A stretch of DNA of 64,000 nt from Steromphala cineraria (taxonomy: Eukaryota > Mollusca > Gastropoda > Trochida > Trochidae), in assembly GCA_916613615.1 (NCBI GenBank), contig OU744736.1, forward strand, positions 11,605,724-11,669,723, read 5' to 3'. The position numbers and the translations under genes are program-made. This document shows positions 36,077 through 47,935 of the stretch, in pieces (the first letter of the stretch is position 1; each line of letters opens with the position of its first letter). The notes under the pieces were generated by a model, which was not told the DNA's origin, made no database searches, and saw nothing but the letters and a program-made list of their open reading frames with translations.

Positions 36077-39000
36077 CCAGTAGCCCAGCGGATAACTGCA
36101 ATTTTTTAGCTGAATTGTGCACATCGTGATGCAAGCATGAAATTTGGCTTGATTGTAGTTTATACCTGTCTTATAACATACAGATCGAGAGGCCTCGCAA
36201 ATTTTTCATATTTTTCATTTTTTGGGTAAAAAAGTGAAAAAAGGTGATTTTTTTCACTTATTTTCCTCTTAAAAAATTTCAGAACCCTTAAATACTTTCT
36301 TATCATAAATTACATTGTTGGAAATTCAAAGCTGATCATTTTTCATTATATGCATGTATTTCTATCTTTAACGGTTAGGTCTACACAAGTCATAACACTA
36401 AAACTAGGACTGCTGCAACAGTATTTAGGTCTTCAAGACTCTGCTTGAACTACAAACCAAGGGTTTGTCATCAATTTCCATCCAGTCTTTTTGAAACTAG
36501 TAGATAATAAAAGAATATCCACATTATATTTGAATTTAATGCGTTTCATAGAGTTTACTATGCAAACCAGGGCTGTTAAATTTATGTTTTGGGTCAATCC
36601 CTGGTTAGATGCCAACAACTAAATAGCGCTAATTGGGTCTGGCATGGACGTTTAACTTTGAGGCTTGGGCAACTCTCCGAGAGGCATCTTTTAAAACAAG
36701 CATATCATTATTTCTTAAGTTTGAAAAAACAAACCAGGGCAGTTGAATTCATTTTTGAGAAGAATACTCAATATGATGTCGTGAACTACCAACCTTCCAA
36801 ATAGGGTTTACGGTGACTCTGCTGGAGATCTTGAACAAGAGTTGGCAGCTTTAAGATGATGTAACAAGTATGTCAAAGTAAGTCTTTGAAGTCTTTGCAA
36901 ATGTGGAAGATACTTCCACATGCAAGTACATGTGATGATACATTGCTAAAATCAACTTTCAATGAAATAATGGTGTGTGTAAGATGATCGGGTATTACTT
37001 TTAATAGTCTGACGACCATTTCGAAAATATTTTTGCTTTCTAATTTAAGTAACGTTGCCCTTTTTAACACTTTTAGATTCAACATCTGAACAGGCTACTT
37101 AAATAAAAGGACAATAGTTCAATGTATGATCTCCTTGAAGACTGCACGTAAACAAACTGTAACATAAACATTTATGCATATCAGAAATAGTTGTATTCTT
37201 TGATTTAAACCATAGGGAATTTAGGCGATGAAAATAGATTAGTCTGTTATTTTGAAAACAAACCAGACATCAACTCTGTAGCTGATCATCTTTCTATGAT
37301 TTGTCATCAGAAGATAAAGACTTACAAATAAACTATTTATTTAAATATAAAGGATCACTATCAATCAAGCATCAATATTCTGCTGGTGAGATCAAAAGCA
37401 TTTCTACATGCTTCTTTTCACAAGTCCAAGGAGGTCTAGTTTGAATAGTGCTGGACGTGAAAAAATAATGAATTTTCACTTTTCTGCTGCACAAGATTTC
37501 AATTAGAAGAAGAAAAACAAGTTTTGAGGAAGTTATTGCCATGAGTTGAATTTTGTGATTCAATTTTACTTATACATTAATATCTGCTTTCAAATATCTT
37601 TTCATATTGGCTGATAATGATTTTATTTGATCATGTATATTGTACATGTAAATGTGATGTTGAAGTGATACTCAAGTCATCTGCATGTCTATCTAAATCT
37701 TCATGAGTTGAACCCTTTATTTACTTTTCCCTCTGTTTGTCAATGATCTCTGGCAGGTGTACTTAGTTAAGGCAGATATTAAATAAGCTGATTGAAGGAC
37801 TAGTTGGTGCCACAGACACGAAATTTGAATGCAGACAAACCAGACAGATATAATCAACAACCTCAAATATTCTAACGTAGTGTTTAGATGGATTACCCGT
37901 TTCAATTGTACACTAAGGTGTAGGAGTAAGATGATAAGAATTCAAATCCTAGCCTATGATAAAAAATATCTGAGAATTTGAGTTTGCTAGTGCCGGACAG
38001 ACAATGCCTTTCAATACGCTAAAATATGATATAATTGTTCATTGACGAGCAGATAAGAAAAGATAATTTTAAGGTACCAAACAGTCTAGCACTTTATGAA
38101 TATAAAAGGCATTGAAAATTACCTTTTCAAGAACAATAAATTTTGGCAATTATCATGGCATGACTCCTGATAAGGAACACAGAGACCATGCCCTAAAAAA
38201 CTTTGTAATAAAAAAAATAAAAACATCCAGAAACTTATGCCCAAGAATACCTCCAAATTTTAAAAGTATAAGAAATCTGTCATCTTTCATAAATATTATT
38301 TCTTAAATAACGGGTGATAAGTTGCTTATTTGACCATTATTCTCTCAACGTACCACACACAACTACCATGGAAGGCTTGCTTAAAGATTGCTTAGCTAAG
38401 GCAGATTATGAGTGTAGATTTGGTTACTTTGGGTCCCCTTATAAGGCACATGAAGCAATTGTAATATGTATACATTTATGTCACCTCCAGCATAAGTACA
38501 ACTTCATTAGTGTAAATGTTATCCTCCAAAAATATCCAATTAAGTTTCATATGATATGAACATAATTTAGAAGTTATAAAAACTTCAAACCTATATTACA
38601 TAAAAAACTTATACATACATTTTCTTCAACATTCTCAATATATTGCTGTTGATCAGTAAGGAGCGTAGCCACCATGACATATCTGCTGCTTTATTTTAAA
38701 AACATTAATTTTCATTAACATGTTAAACAAACTTTAATTCTTAGCAACTTAATGATGCCTTTCGAAAAGTTGCCCAAGCCTCAAAGTTAAATGTCCTTGC
38801 CAGATCCAATTAGCGCTATTTAGTTGTTGGCATCTCATCACGGATTGACCCAAAACATGCATTTAACCGCCCTGGTTTGCATAGTAAACTCTATGAAACG
38901 CATTAAATTCAAATATAATGTGGATATTCTTTTATTATCTACTAGTTTCAAAAAGACTGGATGGAAATTGATGACAAACCCTTGGTTTGTAGTTCAAGCA

Positions 39001-39355
39001 GAGTCTTGAAGACCTAAATACTGTTGCAGCAGTCCTAGTTTTAGTGTTATGACCTCTGTAGACCTAACCGTTAAAGATAGAAATACATGCATATAATGAA
39101 AAATGATCAGCTTTGAATTTCCAACAATGTAATTTATGATAAAAATGTATTTAAGGGTTCAGAAAAAATTTTAAGAGGAAAATAAGTGAAAAAATCACCT
39201 TTTTTCACTTTTTTACCCAAAAAATGAAAAATATGAAAAATTTGCGAGGCCTCTCGATCTGTATGTTATAAGACAGGTATAAACTACAATCATGCCAAAT
39301 TTCATGCTTGCATCACGATGTGCACAATTATTTCACTTATCCGCTGGGCTACAGG
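36077..39355. mobile_element. 3.3-kb element with ~600-bp terminal inverted repeats
   Basis: The left arm (36077-36690) and right arm (38755-39355) are inverted copies, near-identical over most of their length. The ends read CCAGTAGCCCAGCGGATAA and CCTGTAGCCCAGCGGATAA. Each arm contains the same 61-codon ORF facing the matching end (minus 36433-36618, plus 38824-39009), differing at only a few residues. The 2-kb core has no recognised transposase; ORFs at 38112-38306 and 38314-38559 (MEGLLKDCLAKADYE) are unrecognised. Flanking octamers AAAATCGT and TAAATACT match only 5 of 8, so the target duplication is uncertain. Long arms suggest a MULE-like or foldback element. Confidence 0.85.
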
Positions 39356-41222
39356 TAAATACTTTAATGTTATCATTATCGAAGAAATCACCGTAAACGG
39401 GGCAAATTCAAACAGCAAGCTGTAGATGCTATTTTTTGAACAGTTACGTTATATAAACGTTTCCCTTTAAATCTTATATGAAACGATTCATGTTCATTAT
39501 ATTCGGTGTATTTTGTATCCATAAATATACTGACACAAATGAGAAGACCAGAACTGACATAAAAACATTAGATCAAGTCTTGTTGATTTGATATCACACA
39601 TATTCGATGTACATATGCAAATTAGAAAGAATCGAGTTCTGTCAAATTGTCAAACATTACAAATGAATTTACGACTTATGCTTATTACCTAACCTTGCTT
39701 TTTGGGAAATTCGAAAGGTCATAAGTTATCATTTTATCATTTGGGCTGTGCCGATTTACGGTTTAATCTCTTGAATTGTCCTTTAAGAGACGTACGATTT
39801 GATTGGTGGATGAAATCTTCCTCACATCAAGCGGTCAAAGGTGACCCTGACGGCTGGACTTACGGGGCCTTGTGAGATCTTTAATCTGCGTAACGTAGTG
39901 AAGCAATGCATTAAGATATCATTTTAATGAGATTGTAAAAAAATCATAAATATATTTTCATCTTGAGTTTGTTTTGAGTTGCTGAAATGATCATATACTA
40001 ACTTCTGCCCGTCAGTTTAGATGGTTTATGGTAAATTATGTTAGCTTTTAGAATATCTATCTTTCAATCATTTTCAAGGATTAGGTTGCATTTTATTGAT
40101 GTTTTAGATACCCCGTCACTAGGACCCTTCAATTACTCTTAGGCCGAATCCAAATGTAAAAAGGAAATCAATTGATGGCATGTATAATTCTGGTCACAAT
40201 CGCTATCAATATTGTGAAAATAGACTCGATTTATTTATATTGAATTATATATACATAGATTACAAAGTAAGTTCTAACTCTAAGGTATTAAATATGGAAA
40301 TGAATATATGCATTAATTGTTTTTGGTTTTCAATTGATATATAGCTAAATCTTTAACAGTGTTTGAACATAAAGTGGTAGGGCGCATGGTGGAGCCGGTA
40401 GCCTTGGTTTTATGACGTGTTCATTACCTCTTTACGTTCTTTTGATCTTTCCATATTTCAGAAAAACGATGTATCATAAGTCACTTTAGAGATGTCAATA
40501 TCTGTCTTAGTCCAAGTATCAGTATACTGCTAGCAATAAATGTCCGTGGTCACGGATTGGGGTTTTGAACATTGTTTACATCTATTTTTGTAGAGGTTAT
40601 ATTTGTCATTGTCAAGAACTTATAATTTTTACGAACCATTTTGTGTTCAGGCTCTTTTTGTTTAATCCAATCTAGGATAAAGTGTTTCTGTAATGATTAT
40701 TAATGATCAAAACAAGATTGTTTGTGACACCCAAATGCTGATGTGGAGAAAGGGAAATACGTCAGTGATCGGGAGTCATTCTGTATTGTCCACCAACGTC
40801 GTAGTTGAGATGTGAGTGTTTTCTCAAGTTACATGGGTCATCATGCGCTTTGTCATTCTCTCTTTCGTCAAACTATATCTTATAGATACAGGAATCTAGG
40901 CGAACGTACACTATCGTTTGTCGTTTGAAGATGTACTAAATTATATTGTCATTGAGGAGCCTTCAAATACGACCTTTATTAAAGCAATGCCTAGCAACCC
41001 AATGGTAAGTTTCTGGAGATCAGTAAGACTAGAAACTAGAAATATGATGGATTCTGACTTGGAGCATGAACATTACATAACAAATAAATATTTGTTTTAA
41101 TAAAAATGAATTGATCCCATATAATATACAAGGGTAGTATTACTGTCAATGGTTTAAAACTCTTCATGACTATTTATTGTGCAGAGATCAAAATACATTC
41201 AAGCACTGACAGTGATGTACTG

Positions 41223-41252
41223 ATATGACGTCACATAGACACGTGCCAAGGT
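41223..41252. promoter_or_regulatory. Conserved CRE plus E-box block, copy A
   Basis: A 30-base segment containing TGACGTCA (consensus cAMP-response element) and CACGTG (E-box), identical base for base to 47906-47935 although the duplicated surroundings have diverged considerably. Both motifs are textbook transcription-factor sites. Function is inferred from conservation only. Confidence 0.45.
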
Positions 41253-41643
41253 GAAAACTCATATTCTGTTGTTGATGTGAACGAGGTAACATACACTTTG
41301 TCTTCTGTAATCGATTCAAATCTTATGTAATACTGTTTTGTCAGTAAAACTAATATTTTTTATATTCACAGTTTCTGTTGCAAACATTATTAAGTACACT
41401 AAAATATGGTTTGTATTATCATGCTTTGGCCAGCAAAACCTTTGCAGATATGTGATTCCTTATTTTGTTCAAAACTTTGAAGTTCATTTTTTTTCGCGAA
41501 TGTAAACGTCTGGAGTGGTTTAATAGTAGTTTTGGAATAACGTGAAACAGGTGATGTCACAAATTATATCAATATTACGTTTCAGTAGCAAGAGGGAACA
41601 TCTCTATATGTTTAACAATCAGTGATAATCGGAAGGTAAAGCT

Positions 41644-41715
41644 ATGGCTTCGTATCTGGTGGCAGACAAATTTCACGTTTTAAACTCTTGCCGGGTGAAG
41701 TTGATCCATGATTAG
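41644..41715 (+). CDS. Conserved 23-residue small ORF, copy A
   Basis: ATG to TAG, reading MASYLVADKFHVLNSCRVKL then IHD. The counterpart at 48326-48397 has the same length and stop with six base changes, three silent and three amino-acid changing. It lies in one of the best-conserved patches of the duplication, about 0.4 kb after the CRE/E-box block. It could be a microprotein, an upstream ORF or an exon with a GTGAAG donor after CGG. Coding status is unproven. Confidence 0.25.
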   Translation: MASYLVADKFHVLNSCRVKLIHD

Positions 41716-41968
41716 AAAAACCTACATGAATATAAGTCAAAATATCACTCAATATCAGAATGTGCAATAGTTGGTTTTCAGCAAATGTAGAAATCTCTTT
41801 ACACTTTATAAGTCAATCATACTATATTTTCTCGCTTAACAAACAAACTGTTTTGAACTCATGGTAAAGTGATTATAAAAACCTATCAGTGATGAACAAT
41901 CTAAAACCATCAAACAATTGGAAGCGGCGACCGTGCTACTCAAAACAACTGTGAGTGAAAAGGAAACT

Positions 41969-42039
41969 CTGAGTGATCATTTTACAGACAAACATCGTTC
42001 TCTACAAAACAGTGCGTGGTTGAATGTCCTTAATCAGAC
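41969..42039. other. 71-bp ultraconserved block of the duplication, copy A
   Basis: Matches 48692-48762 at 70 of 71 positions, far above the rest of the duplication. In both copies it lies in the same open frame (LSDHFT then KHRSLQNSAWLNVLNQT), continuing an upstream stretch of equal length (TIKQLEAATVLLKT vs TIKRLDAATLLLQT). Upstream changes are mostly amino-acid changing, which argues against protein-level selection there. Possible explanations are an exon, a regulatory or RNA element, or local gene conversion. Confidence 0.4.
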
Positions 42040-42470
42040 CCTCTGTTGTATTAGTCACAAGCATGACCCATTATGGTATCGGAGTACAATTTAAGTAAGT
42101 AATTGTTTTACGCCGCTTGGGCAATTAGTTATTAGCAGCGTGAGATTACAAATCAAACTTCACTGTAAAGCATGTAGGTGGCATAAGATTCACCCGTTTG
42201 TCGATAAAAGATAACTGAAGTACTCATATCTCTTTGCGTGTTAACTTATAATTTTTGTAAAACGCTCGGAGGTTCGGATTTCCCTATATACTCAGTGGCT
42301 CTACTCTCAGTTAAAGACGTCGTACGTGGGAGGGGCACACATCAGGCTAAACTGTTTTGCTTCATGTTTTGTAGTGCAGTTTAAAGCAAACAATCACAGT
42401 TGATCTACGTCATATAAAATACATTCTGTACCAAAAACGACATGTCTCAATCTAAGTCTCAAATATTTAT

Positions 42471-43328
42471 ATGTCAAACATTTGGAATCATTGTCAAACA
42501 TTGCAAATTAAATGTTTTCCCGACATATCACTTTTCACTTGAACAGTTACAGCCCATCATGTATCAGCCATTAGCGGTGTTTGAAGTGAGTTGAAGTGAG
42601 TGAGTGTGGAGCATACTGGCTACTAGCATTGTGTACCTTGTGTTTTTAGAGAACTATCAAGTCCATCAAATCAAGTTTGCTCAATGATTTCAAAAGCAGG
42701 TACATGCCAAACTTTCAAAATGGTGTCGATTCTTCTATCAGAGAAGCAAGCTGCGTTTTGGAATTTATGTTCACTGGATGAAAACATTTTAAAAAGCTGA
42801 AAAAAGACAACTTATTCGCCTTAATTCTAATATTCTGTATTCACCAAAGAGGATAGTGGTGAAGTATTGAGATAAATGATATAACCAGGTTACTGAAACC
42901 GCATGTTCTTTATGAAATTGTATACATGTATAGATTAGGGAGCGACATTTATATATTAAGCATGTATTTATTGATAATCAATCCCTGCTTATTTGATGAA
43001 TAAAATAATTCTATGTTTAAACCATGTTACTCAAGTCAGGTTGGGGTCCGCCATCATGTCTACAAAATAAAATGTTTATGTTTAATGAAAAATATTTACC
43101 ACCTCAAAACATTCCCACATTTCATATTGTTTTAGTTCAAACATAATTGTAAAAAATCGTCCAAATGACTTCCTTGTTGTATTAGATAACTTGATAACTT
43201 GAATGGTATTATGTTATAGATGAGGAGTTCAATCATAATATGCCGATTCATCAATTGTTTTTTTATGTTTTCTATCATGCTCTGACAGTGATTTACCTAC
43301 ATGTGTAGGCAGATCACAGAAAGCTCCT
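42471..43328. other. Spacer between duplication copies
   Basis: Holds a short GTGAGTTGAAGTGAGTGAGT tract (42585-42605) like those found near dispersed repeats. No gene identified. Confidence 0.4.
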
Positions 43329-43572
43329 GGGTGCAGGATAGCGCAGTGGTTAGCGCGTTCGGCTTTGGATCGAGAGGTCTGTGGTTCGAATCCCACTGGG
43401 CAACTTTGTCTGCAGTAGAGAACTGTTCAACACGCAGTCAGGTTTGGGTGCAATATGCTCCACTGACTGTTACCGAAGTTCCACCCAGGGTTCGCGAGTT
43501 CTAGCCAATGCTCGCAGGTTTCACCGCAATGCATACTCACTTAGGTGCTGTGGGATGTCTCCCTGCAAAAAT
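43329..43572 (+). mobile_element. tRNA-derived SINE, copy 3 (most complete)
   Basis: The head has an A-box-like TAGCGCAGTGGTTAGCGCGT at 43338-43357 and a B-box-like GGTTCGAATCC at 43383-43393. The body is TTTGTCTGCAGTAGAGAACT (43406), then a tail shared with the 5890-6138 copy (GCAGGTTTCACCGCAATGCA). The RNA polymerase III promoter boxes look intact, so it could be transcribed. The overlapping protein ORFs at 43301-43719 are shadows of the SINE. Confidence 0.9.
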
Positions 43573-45249
43573 ACTAGCAACTCTGATTTTAATGAACTAC
43601 TCTTAAAGTGGCGTTCAATCCCACATCACCCAACTTCACGATCCAATTCCTTTAGGGAATACAATCAACAGGCGAATGATATGACACATGGATACAAAAC
43701 TTATCAAGAAGCTAAATAACTTTCATGTTAAAATTTGAAACTTTATCTTTGGATCAATGAAAAATAAACACAGTTAAAAACGCGTATATTCAGAATCTTC
43801 GTATACGTTTGCTTGTTTTAAAACGTCCTAAAGCAAAGACAAGTCAAACATTTAATGTCAAATAAGTGTTTTATTTTGGAAATATTGTTTTCAAACATAA
43901 CTTCCACGATTTATTTATTCTTAATATAAATGTCGAACATTCTGTCCGAAAGACATTTTGAAATTGAGATTTATGGACCAAATGTGTGTTTGAACAGCAA
44001 GATATTAAAAAGTATCTGATATTCTGTATTCATCTACATTTGCTAATCAATCTAAAATCAGTTCTATACGGTTATATATTTTATTGTTTGATTTTCCAGC
44101 AAAATATGGAAGCTGTATTTATATACATTCAATTCTTTTTCTTCAATCTCCTGAACTTTCAATTTCAAAGATGGCACTTAATAATAATTGTGCAATGGTA
44201 TCTTTACCTAGTTGAATTACAACTTAAGTAGCAATACTTTTGAATAGCTGAAATATTATTTACAACACGTTAAACTAACTGACTCACTTTAGAGACTGAC
44301 TTCAACGTTTACTTAAATAACAACTCTGCTGTATATCTCTGACATTTAGTCCTTTGGCGGAGAGATCCTGTTTGCAAATATGTATTCCCTAATGTTGATT
44401 CACAATCACTGTGGGACACCAAACGTCGATCAAACAAACTATGGTAGACATTCCAAATGTTGGGCAGACGATTGCAATTCAAGATGACGTCCAAAATGGC
44501 CTCCACATCCTTATAAGCAATATGTTATTATCTATTTTGGTCTTGGCGTGATCAAATGGTGCATTTACAAAGATTGTTTGTGTGTAAATGAATCGACTGA
44601 TTTTAAAGGTGGAGAAAGTAGCATGAATGGTGATGGCCACCACAACAGTTGCTTCAGCCTTTCAGCATATCAATGTTCATAATTAACCTGGAGGATTTAA
44701 CTTGGTGTCTTTTCTTGGGATTTAAGAGTCAGTAATTTCTAGTTTTTACCAGCAATGAATCTTAACCCTGTATGACCTTGGTGTCCCAGTAAGTAAGTAT
44801 ATTTACATAGTCCACCAGAGAGAGGACGGTTCACAGTTGTGTGTGGAGAAGGGGCTATAGCTAGATGCAGGATGCATGGTTCTGAAGATTAATGTTATTG
44901 ATTGATTTGTGAGCCCGGTTGATGGCACTATGTATTAATGTATGTGATTTATAACTATTTTCCTTGTGTTTAAAGTTTTTATTTCATGAATGTTGTTACC
45001 TACTTTTATTAAGAATATGATGCATACCGAACCCCATATTTGTGACTGTATGTGGGCGGGACACACATTATCAACCAAGGATTCAGCAGGTTTCACTTTC
45101 TTGTTTATCCTTGCTTGTACATAATTGAAGCTTGAGCTATCGGGCTCTCACGTAATCAATTACTGCGGAGATATATATAGAACAGGGTTGGAAGTCATTT
45201 CAAGTTTTTTGTTTAATATCATTTATTTTTTTGTTTAATATCATTGGAT
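43573..45249. other. AT-rich spacer
   Basis: ORFs at 43986-44231 (very hydrophobic, AT-driven) and 44309-44506 (minus) are not convincing. No repeat recognised. Confidence 0.4.
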
Positions 45250-45963
45250 AATATCACACATGAAGTCAAAACAAAATACAAGAATATTTTTAAAAATTGT
45301 TTCCAAAAAAATGATAAATAGATTCATTCAGCTTGTTTTGTTGGGTTTTGTTATTTGTTTATGAATTTCTGTTTGTATTGGGTTTGTTTTCTTTTGCATC
45401 AAGTTTTCAGATCGGCTTAAAGCCAGACCACATTTTAGTCGCTCTAATATCGTGTATCTTTCTTTTACTACACCTTTCTTACCATCTTTTCCCTCATCCA
45501 TACCTGAGCCGTCTACTCTCTTTCATCTATCTGCAAACTATGTGAAATATTGCTGACATGGCGTTACTCCATTATCAAATTCATTATAATCCAAACGTCA
45601 ATTAATAAGCGATGCTACTGTTCACTTATCTAGGTCAAAGCATAATGTTTAGAATCTGCAACATTTCCAAAACCTGCCAAATGAAATAAAGCAACAAAGA
45701 AATTCGCATGTAAAATCGAAGCTTAATATCAAATAAAAAACTGTTATGTAAAATGTAATGTGATTGGGAACGTGGCATAGATGTGGTTTCCTTTATCAAA
45801 CAAAACTACACTGTATGTATATCAAATTATATATTTAATATTGAAATATCAAAAAGTAATTCCAAACTGTTATGAAACGTTAAGGTAGTAAATAGGAAAT
45901 GAATATATGTATAACCTGTTTTGATCTAAACCCGTATCTGTTCTTTAAATGCATATGGTAAAG

Positions 45964-46573
45964 CATTCTCTCCCCACAGAGGCAACTCAGTCATACCCCA
46001 GTTAGCCTCTGTTCCATTACGCAAAAATCCTGGGGTTCCGGCAGATCGCCCCAGCGGCAAAAAGTTGTAACTTGAGATATCTCCCTTATTTGCAGCCAAT
46101 GAAAACATCTTTTGGATGTCCACGACTTCGGGAATACTCAACAGTCGCTCAGTGACTTTCAAAAGAATCATGCCTTTAGGTTTCTTTTTCATTAACAGTG
46201 TGAGTCTCAGAGAGGGAAACTATTTCAAAATCAGATATGTATAGGGTTTTTCATTAGAAACATATTGTTTTATAATTGTGTAAATTGTTCTTCGTTTTAT
46301 GATTTATTTTATTTTAATAATTCACCAAATAAAAACCAATGCGGAGGTAAAAAGCGATTGTTTTGTAGAAGAAAGAGTTATCTCCCTTTGATGCGGATCC
46401 ACACGGGGATAGCCGAACTTTTGCGAATGACCACTTTTGAAACGGCGTCGCTGATTGCACAACTAACTTCGATTGCCTCCAATCAGATTTCTACCTTTCT
46501 ATCCCGTATGTTAGCCGTAATAGAACAGAGGCTAATTCAGGTATGACTGAGTTGCCTCTGTGGGGAGAGAATG
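45964..46573. mobile_element. MULE-like MITE, family 1 copy 2 (610 bp)
   Basis: The termini are perfect inverted repeats beginning CATTCTCTCCCCACAGAGGC. They extend through AACTCAGTCATACC (left) and GGTATGACTGAGTT (right). A perfect 9-bp target duplication ATGGTAAAG flanks it (45955-45963 and 46574-46582). Internal landmarks shared with the other copies include GGTTCCGGCAG and GGCGTCGCTGATTGCACAAC. ORFs inside (minus 45926-46192, plus 46265-46546) lack transposase motifs. It is the youngest-looking copy of the family. Confidence 0.95.
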
Positions 46574-47339
46574 ATGGTAAAGCAGGTAGGAGTGGTTTTT
46601 CACTATTCCTTGTCATCATTGCATACCTGTATATTAGACAATTCTAAAAAAAAGTGGTATAAGAGATTTAACATAAGCCACTTTACAATAGTGTATATCT
46701 GTTATAACCAAAGAGTCAGCAATACCTGTCCCTGGTCACGGATTTGGGGTTGAACATTGCTTACATGTTTCTATTTTTGTAGATTTTGTACTCGAGAATA
46801 ATTTTATATTCATTCATCTTTGTAAGGAACTCTAATACGTTTTAATTCCACGAACCATTTTGTGTTCAGGCATTTCTTTTTTAAATCCATTCTAGAATAA
46901 AGTGTTTCAATATTGATTATTAATGATCAAAACAAGCTTGTTTGTGACAGCAAAATGCTGATGTGGAGAAAAGGAAATACGTCAATGATCGGGAGCCATC
47001 CTTTATTTGTACACCAACGTAGTTCAGTAACCAGTTTGCTCAAGTAACAAGGCTCATTATTCGCTTTGTCATTATCTCCTTCTTCAATTTTCATCTGGTA
47101 GATGCCAGAATCTAGACTAACGTTGACTATCGTATGTCATTAATTATATCGTCGTTGATGAAGCTTCCCAATTACACATTTAAAGCAATGCAAAGCAACC
47201 CAATGTAACGTTTGAGAAATCCTTTTATATTTCGATTAGAATACACAGTAAAGATATAAGATATTATCTGATTCAGAGCATGACGTTACATAAGAATCAG
47301 AGGAAGTATTTTCTTTATCCTGATCATTAAATTCATTGT

Positions 47340-47525
47340 TCACTTACAGGACACAAGGGTAGTATCATTGTTCACTTACAGGACACAAGGGTAGTATCAT
47401 TGTTCACTTACAGGACACAAGGGTAGCATCATTGTTCACTTACAGGACACAAGGGTAGTATCATTGTTCACTTACAGGACACAAGGGTAGTATCATTGTT
47501 CACTTACAGGACACAAGGGTAGTAT
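47340..47525. repeat. 32-bp minisatellite, six units, specific to copy B
   Basis: The unit reads TTGTTCACTTACAGGACACA then AGGGTAGTATCA, repeated about six times with almost no divergence. Copy A has a single related sequence, ACAAGGGTAGTATTACTGT, near 41128. Confidence 0.95.
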
Positions 47526-47905
47526 TACTGTTAATGCTAAAACTCGTCATCACTATTACTATTTGCAGTCATTAGATTAAAATGAACCTTAACTTTCGTT
47601 TATCAATCTTATCGAATATGTTTGCACCTTTAGAGTTTATAGTAACATGTACTTATATACCGACGTTAAGCACGATTTGTACTAAGTCCAGTAACAAAAG
47701 GATTCTTCTTTGTTTCAAACTGAGTTAATTTTAAAGGACCTTAACTTTCCTTAATTGAGCCCGATTTGTGCTGAGTTCAGTAACAAACTGAATCTGCTTT
47801 TTTTCAAAACTGAGTTAATTTCACCAGAAACGCTCTATCTATAGAAATGATGTTGCTAATTTAAGTTACGATAGTGTAATATGACTGCTCTGAAGCACTG
47901 TACTT

Positions 47906-47935
47906 ATATGACGTCACATAGACACGTGCCAAGGT
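47906..47935. promoter_or_regulatory. Conserved CRE plus E-box block, copy B
   Basis: Identical over 30 bases to 41223-41252, with TGACGTCA and CACGTG at the same spacing. Confidence 0.45.

Larger units (their letters stand above)
33239..40145. mobile_element. 6.9-kb inverted-repeat DNA transposon with nested insertions
   Basis: The ends are GGCCTAAGAGTAATTGAAGG and its complement. Inverted homology continues inward for at least 130 bp, then picks up again beyond later insertions (33239-33373, 34298-34334 and about 35760-35900 on the left match 40145-39800 on the right), so the original terminal repeats exceeded 300 bp. The flanks GAATTCAA (33231-33238) and GAATCCAA (40146-40153) form an 8-bp target duplication with one mismatch. 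Segmental-duplication copy B has the unoccupied site near 45699. Removing the nested elements leaves only about 1.3 kb and no transposase of its own. The 8-bp duplication suits hAT-like or other 8-bp families. The superfamily is unassigned. Confidence 0.87.
32938..42470. repeat. Segmental duplication, copy A (interrupted by a 6.9-kb transposon)
   Basis: Excluding the insertion at 33239-40145, this region aligns in the same orientation and order with 45250-49530. Anchors include TCACACATGARGTCAAAAC at the left and ATGAAATAAAGCAACA before the insertion site. AAATGCTGATGTGGAGAAA lies at 40734/46956. Further anchors are TATGACGTCACATAGACACG (41226/47909) and TCTGGTGGCAGACAAATTTC (41656/48338). 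GTTGATCTACGTCATAT is near the right end. Overall identity looks like roughly 70-80 percent by eye with many indels. It is an old tandem duplication of about 2.6-4.3 kb of unique sequence. Confidence 0.85.

Noticed and set aside
41880..42094. Two-exon gene joining the 23-residue ORF to the KHRSLQNSAWLNVLNQT frame
   Set aside because: Candidate donor and acceptor phases do not join in frame in both copies, and upstream changes are mostly amino-acid changing. Kept only as conserved islands.
43329..43410. tRNA gene
   Set aside because: The A and B boxes are present but the cloverleaf is poor, and the sequence continues into a shared SINE body found in two other places.
43301..43719. ORFs of 67 and 112 codons
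   Set aside because: They overlap the SINE and show no protein-like features.
45926..46546. ORFs of 88 and 93 codons
   Set aside because: They lie inside or across the 610-bp MITE and lack transposase motifs.
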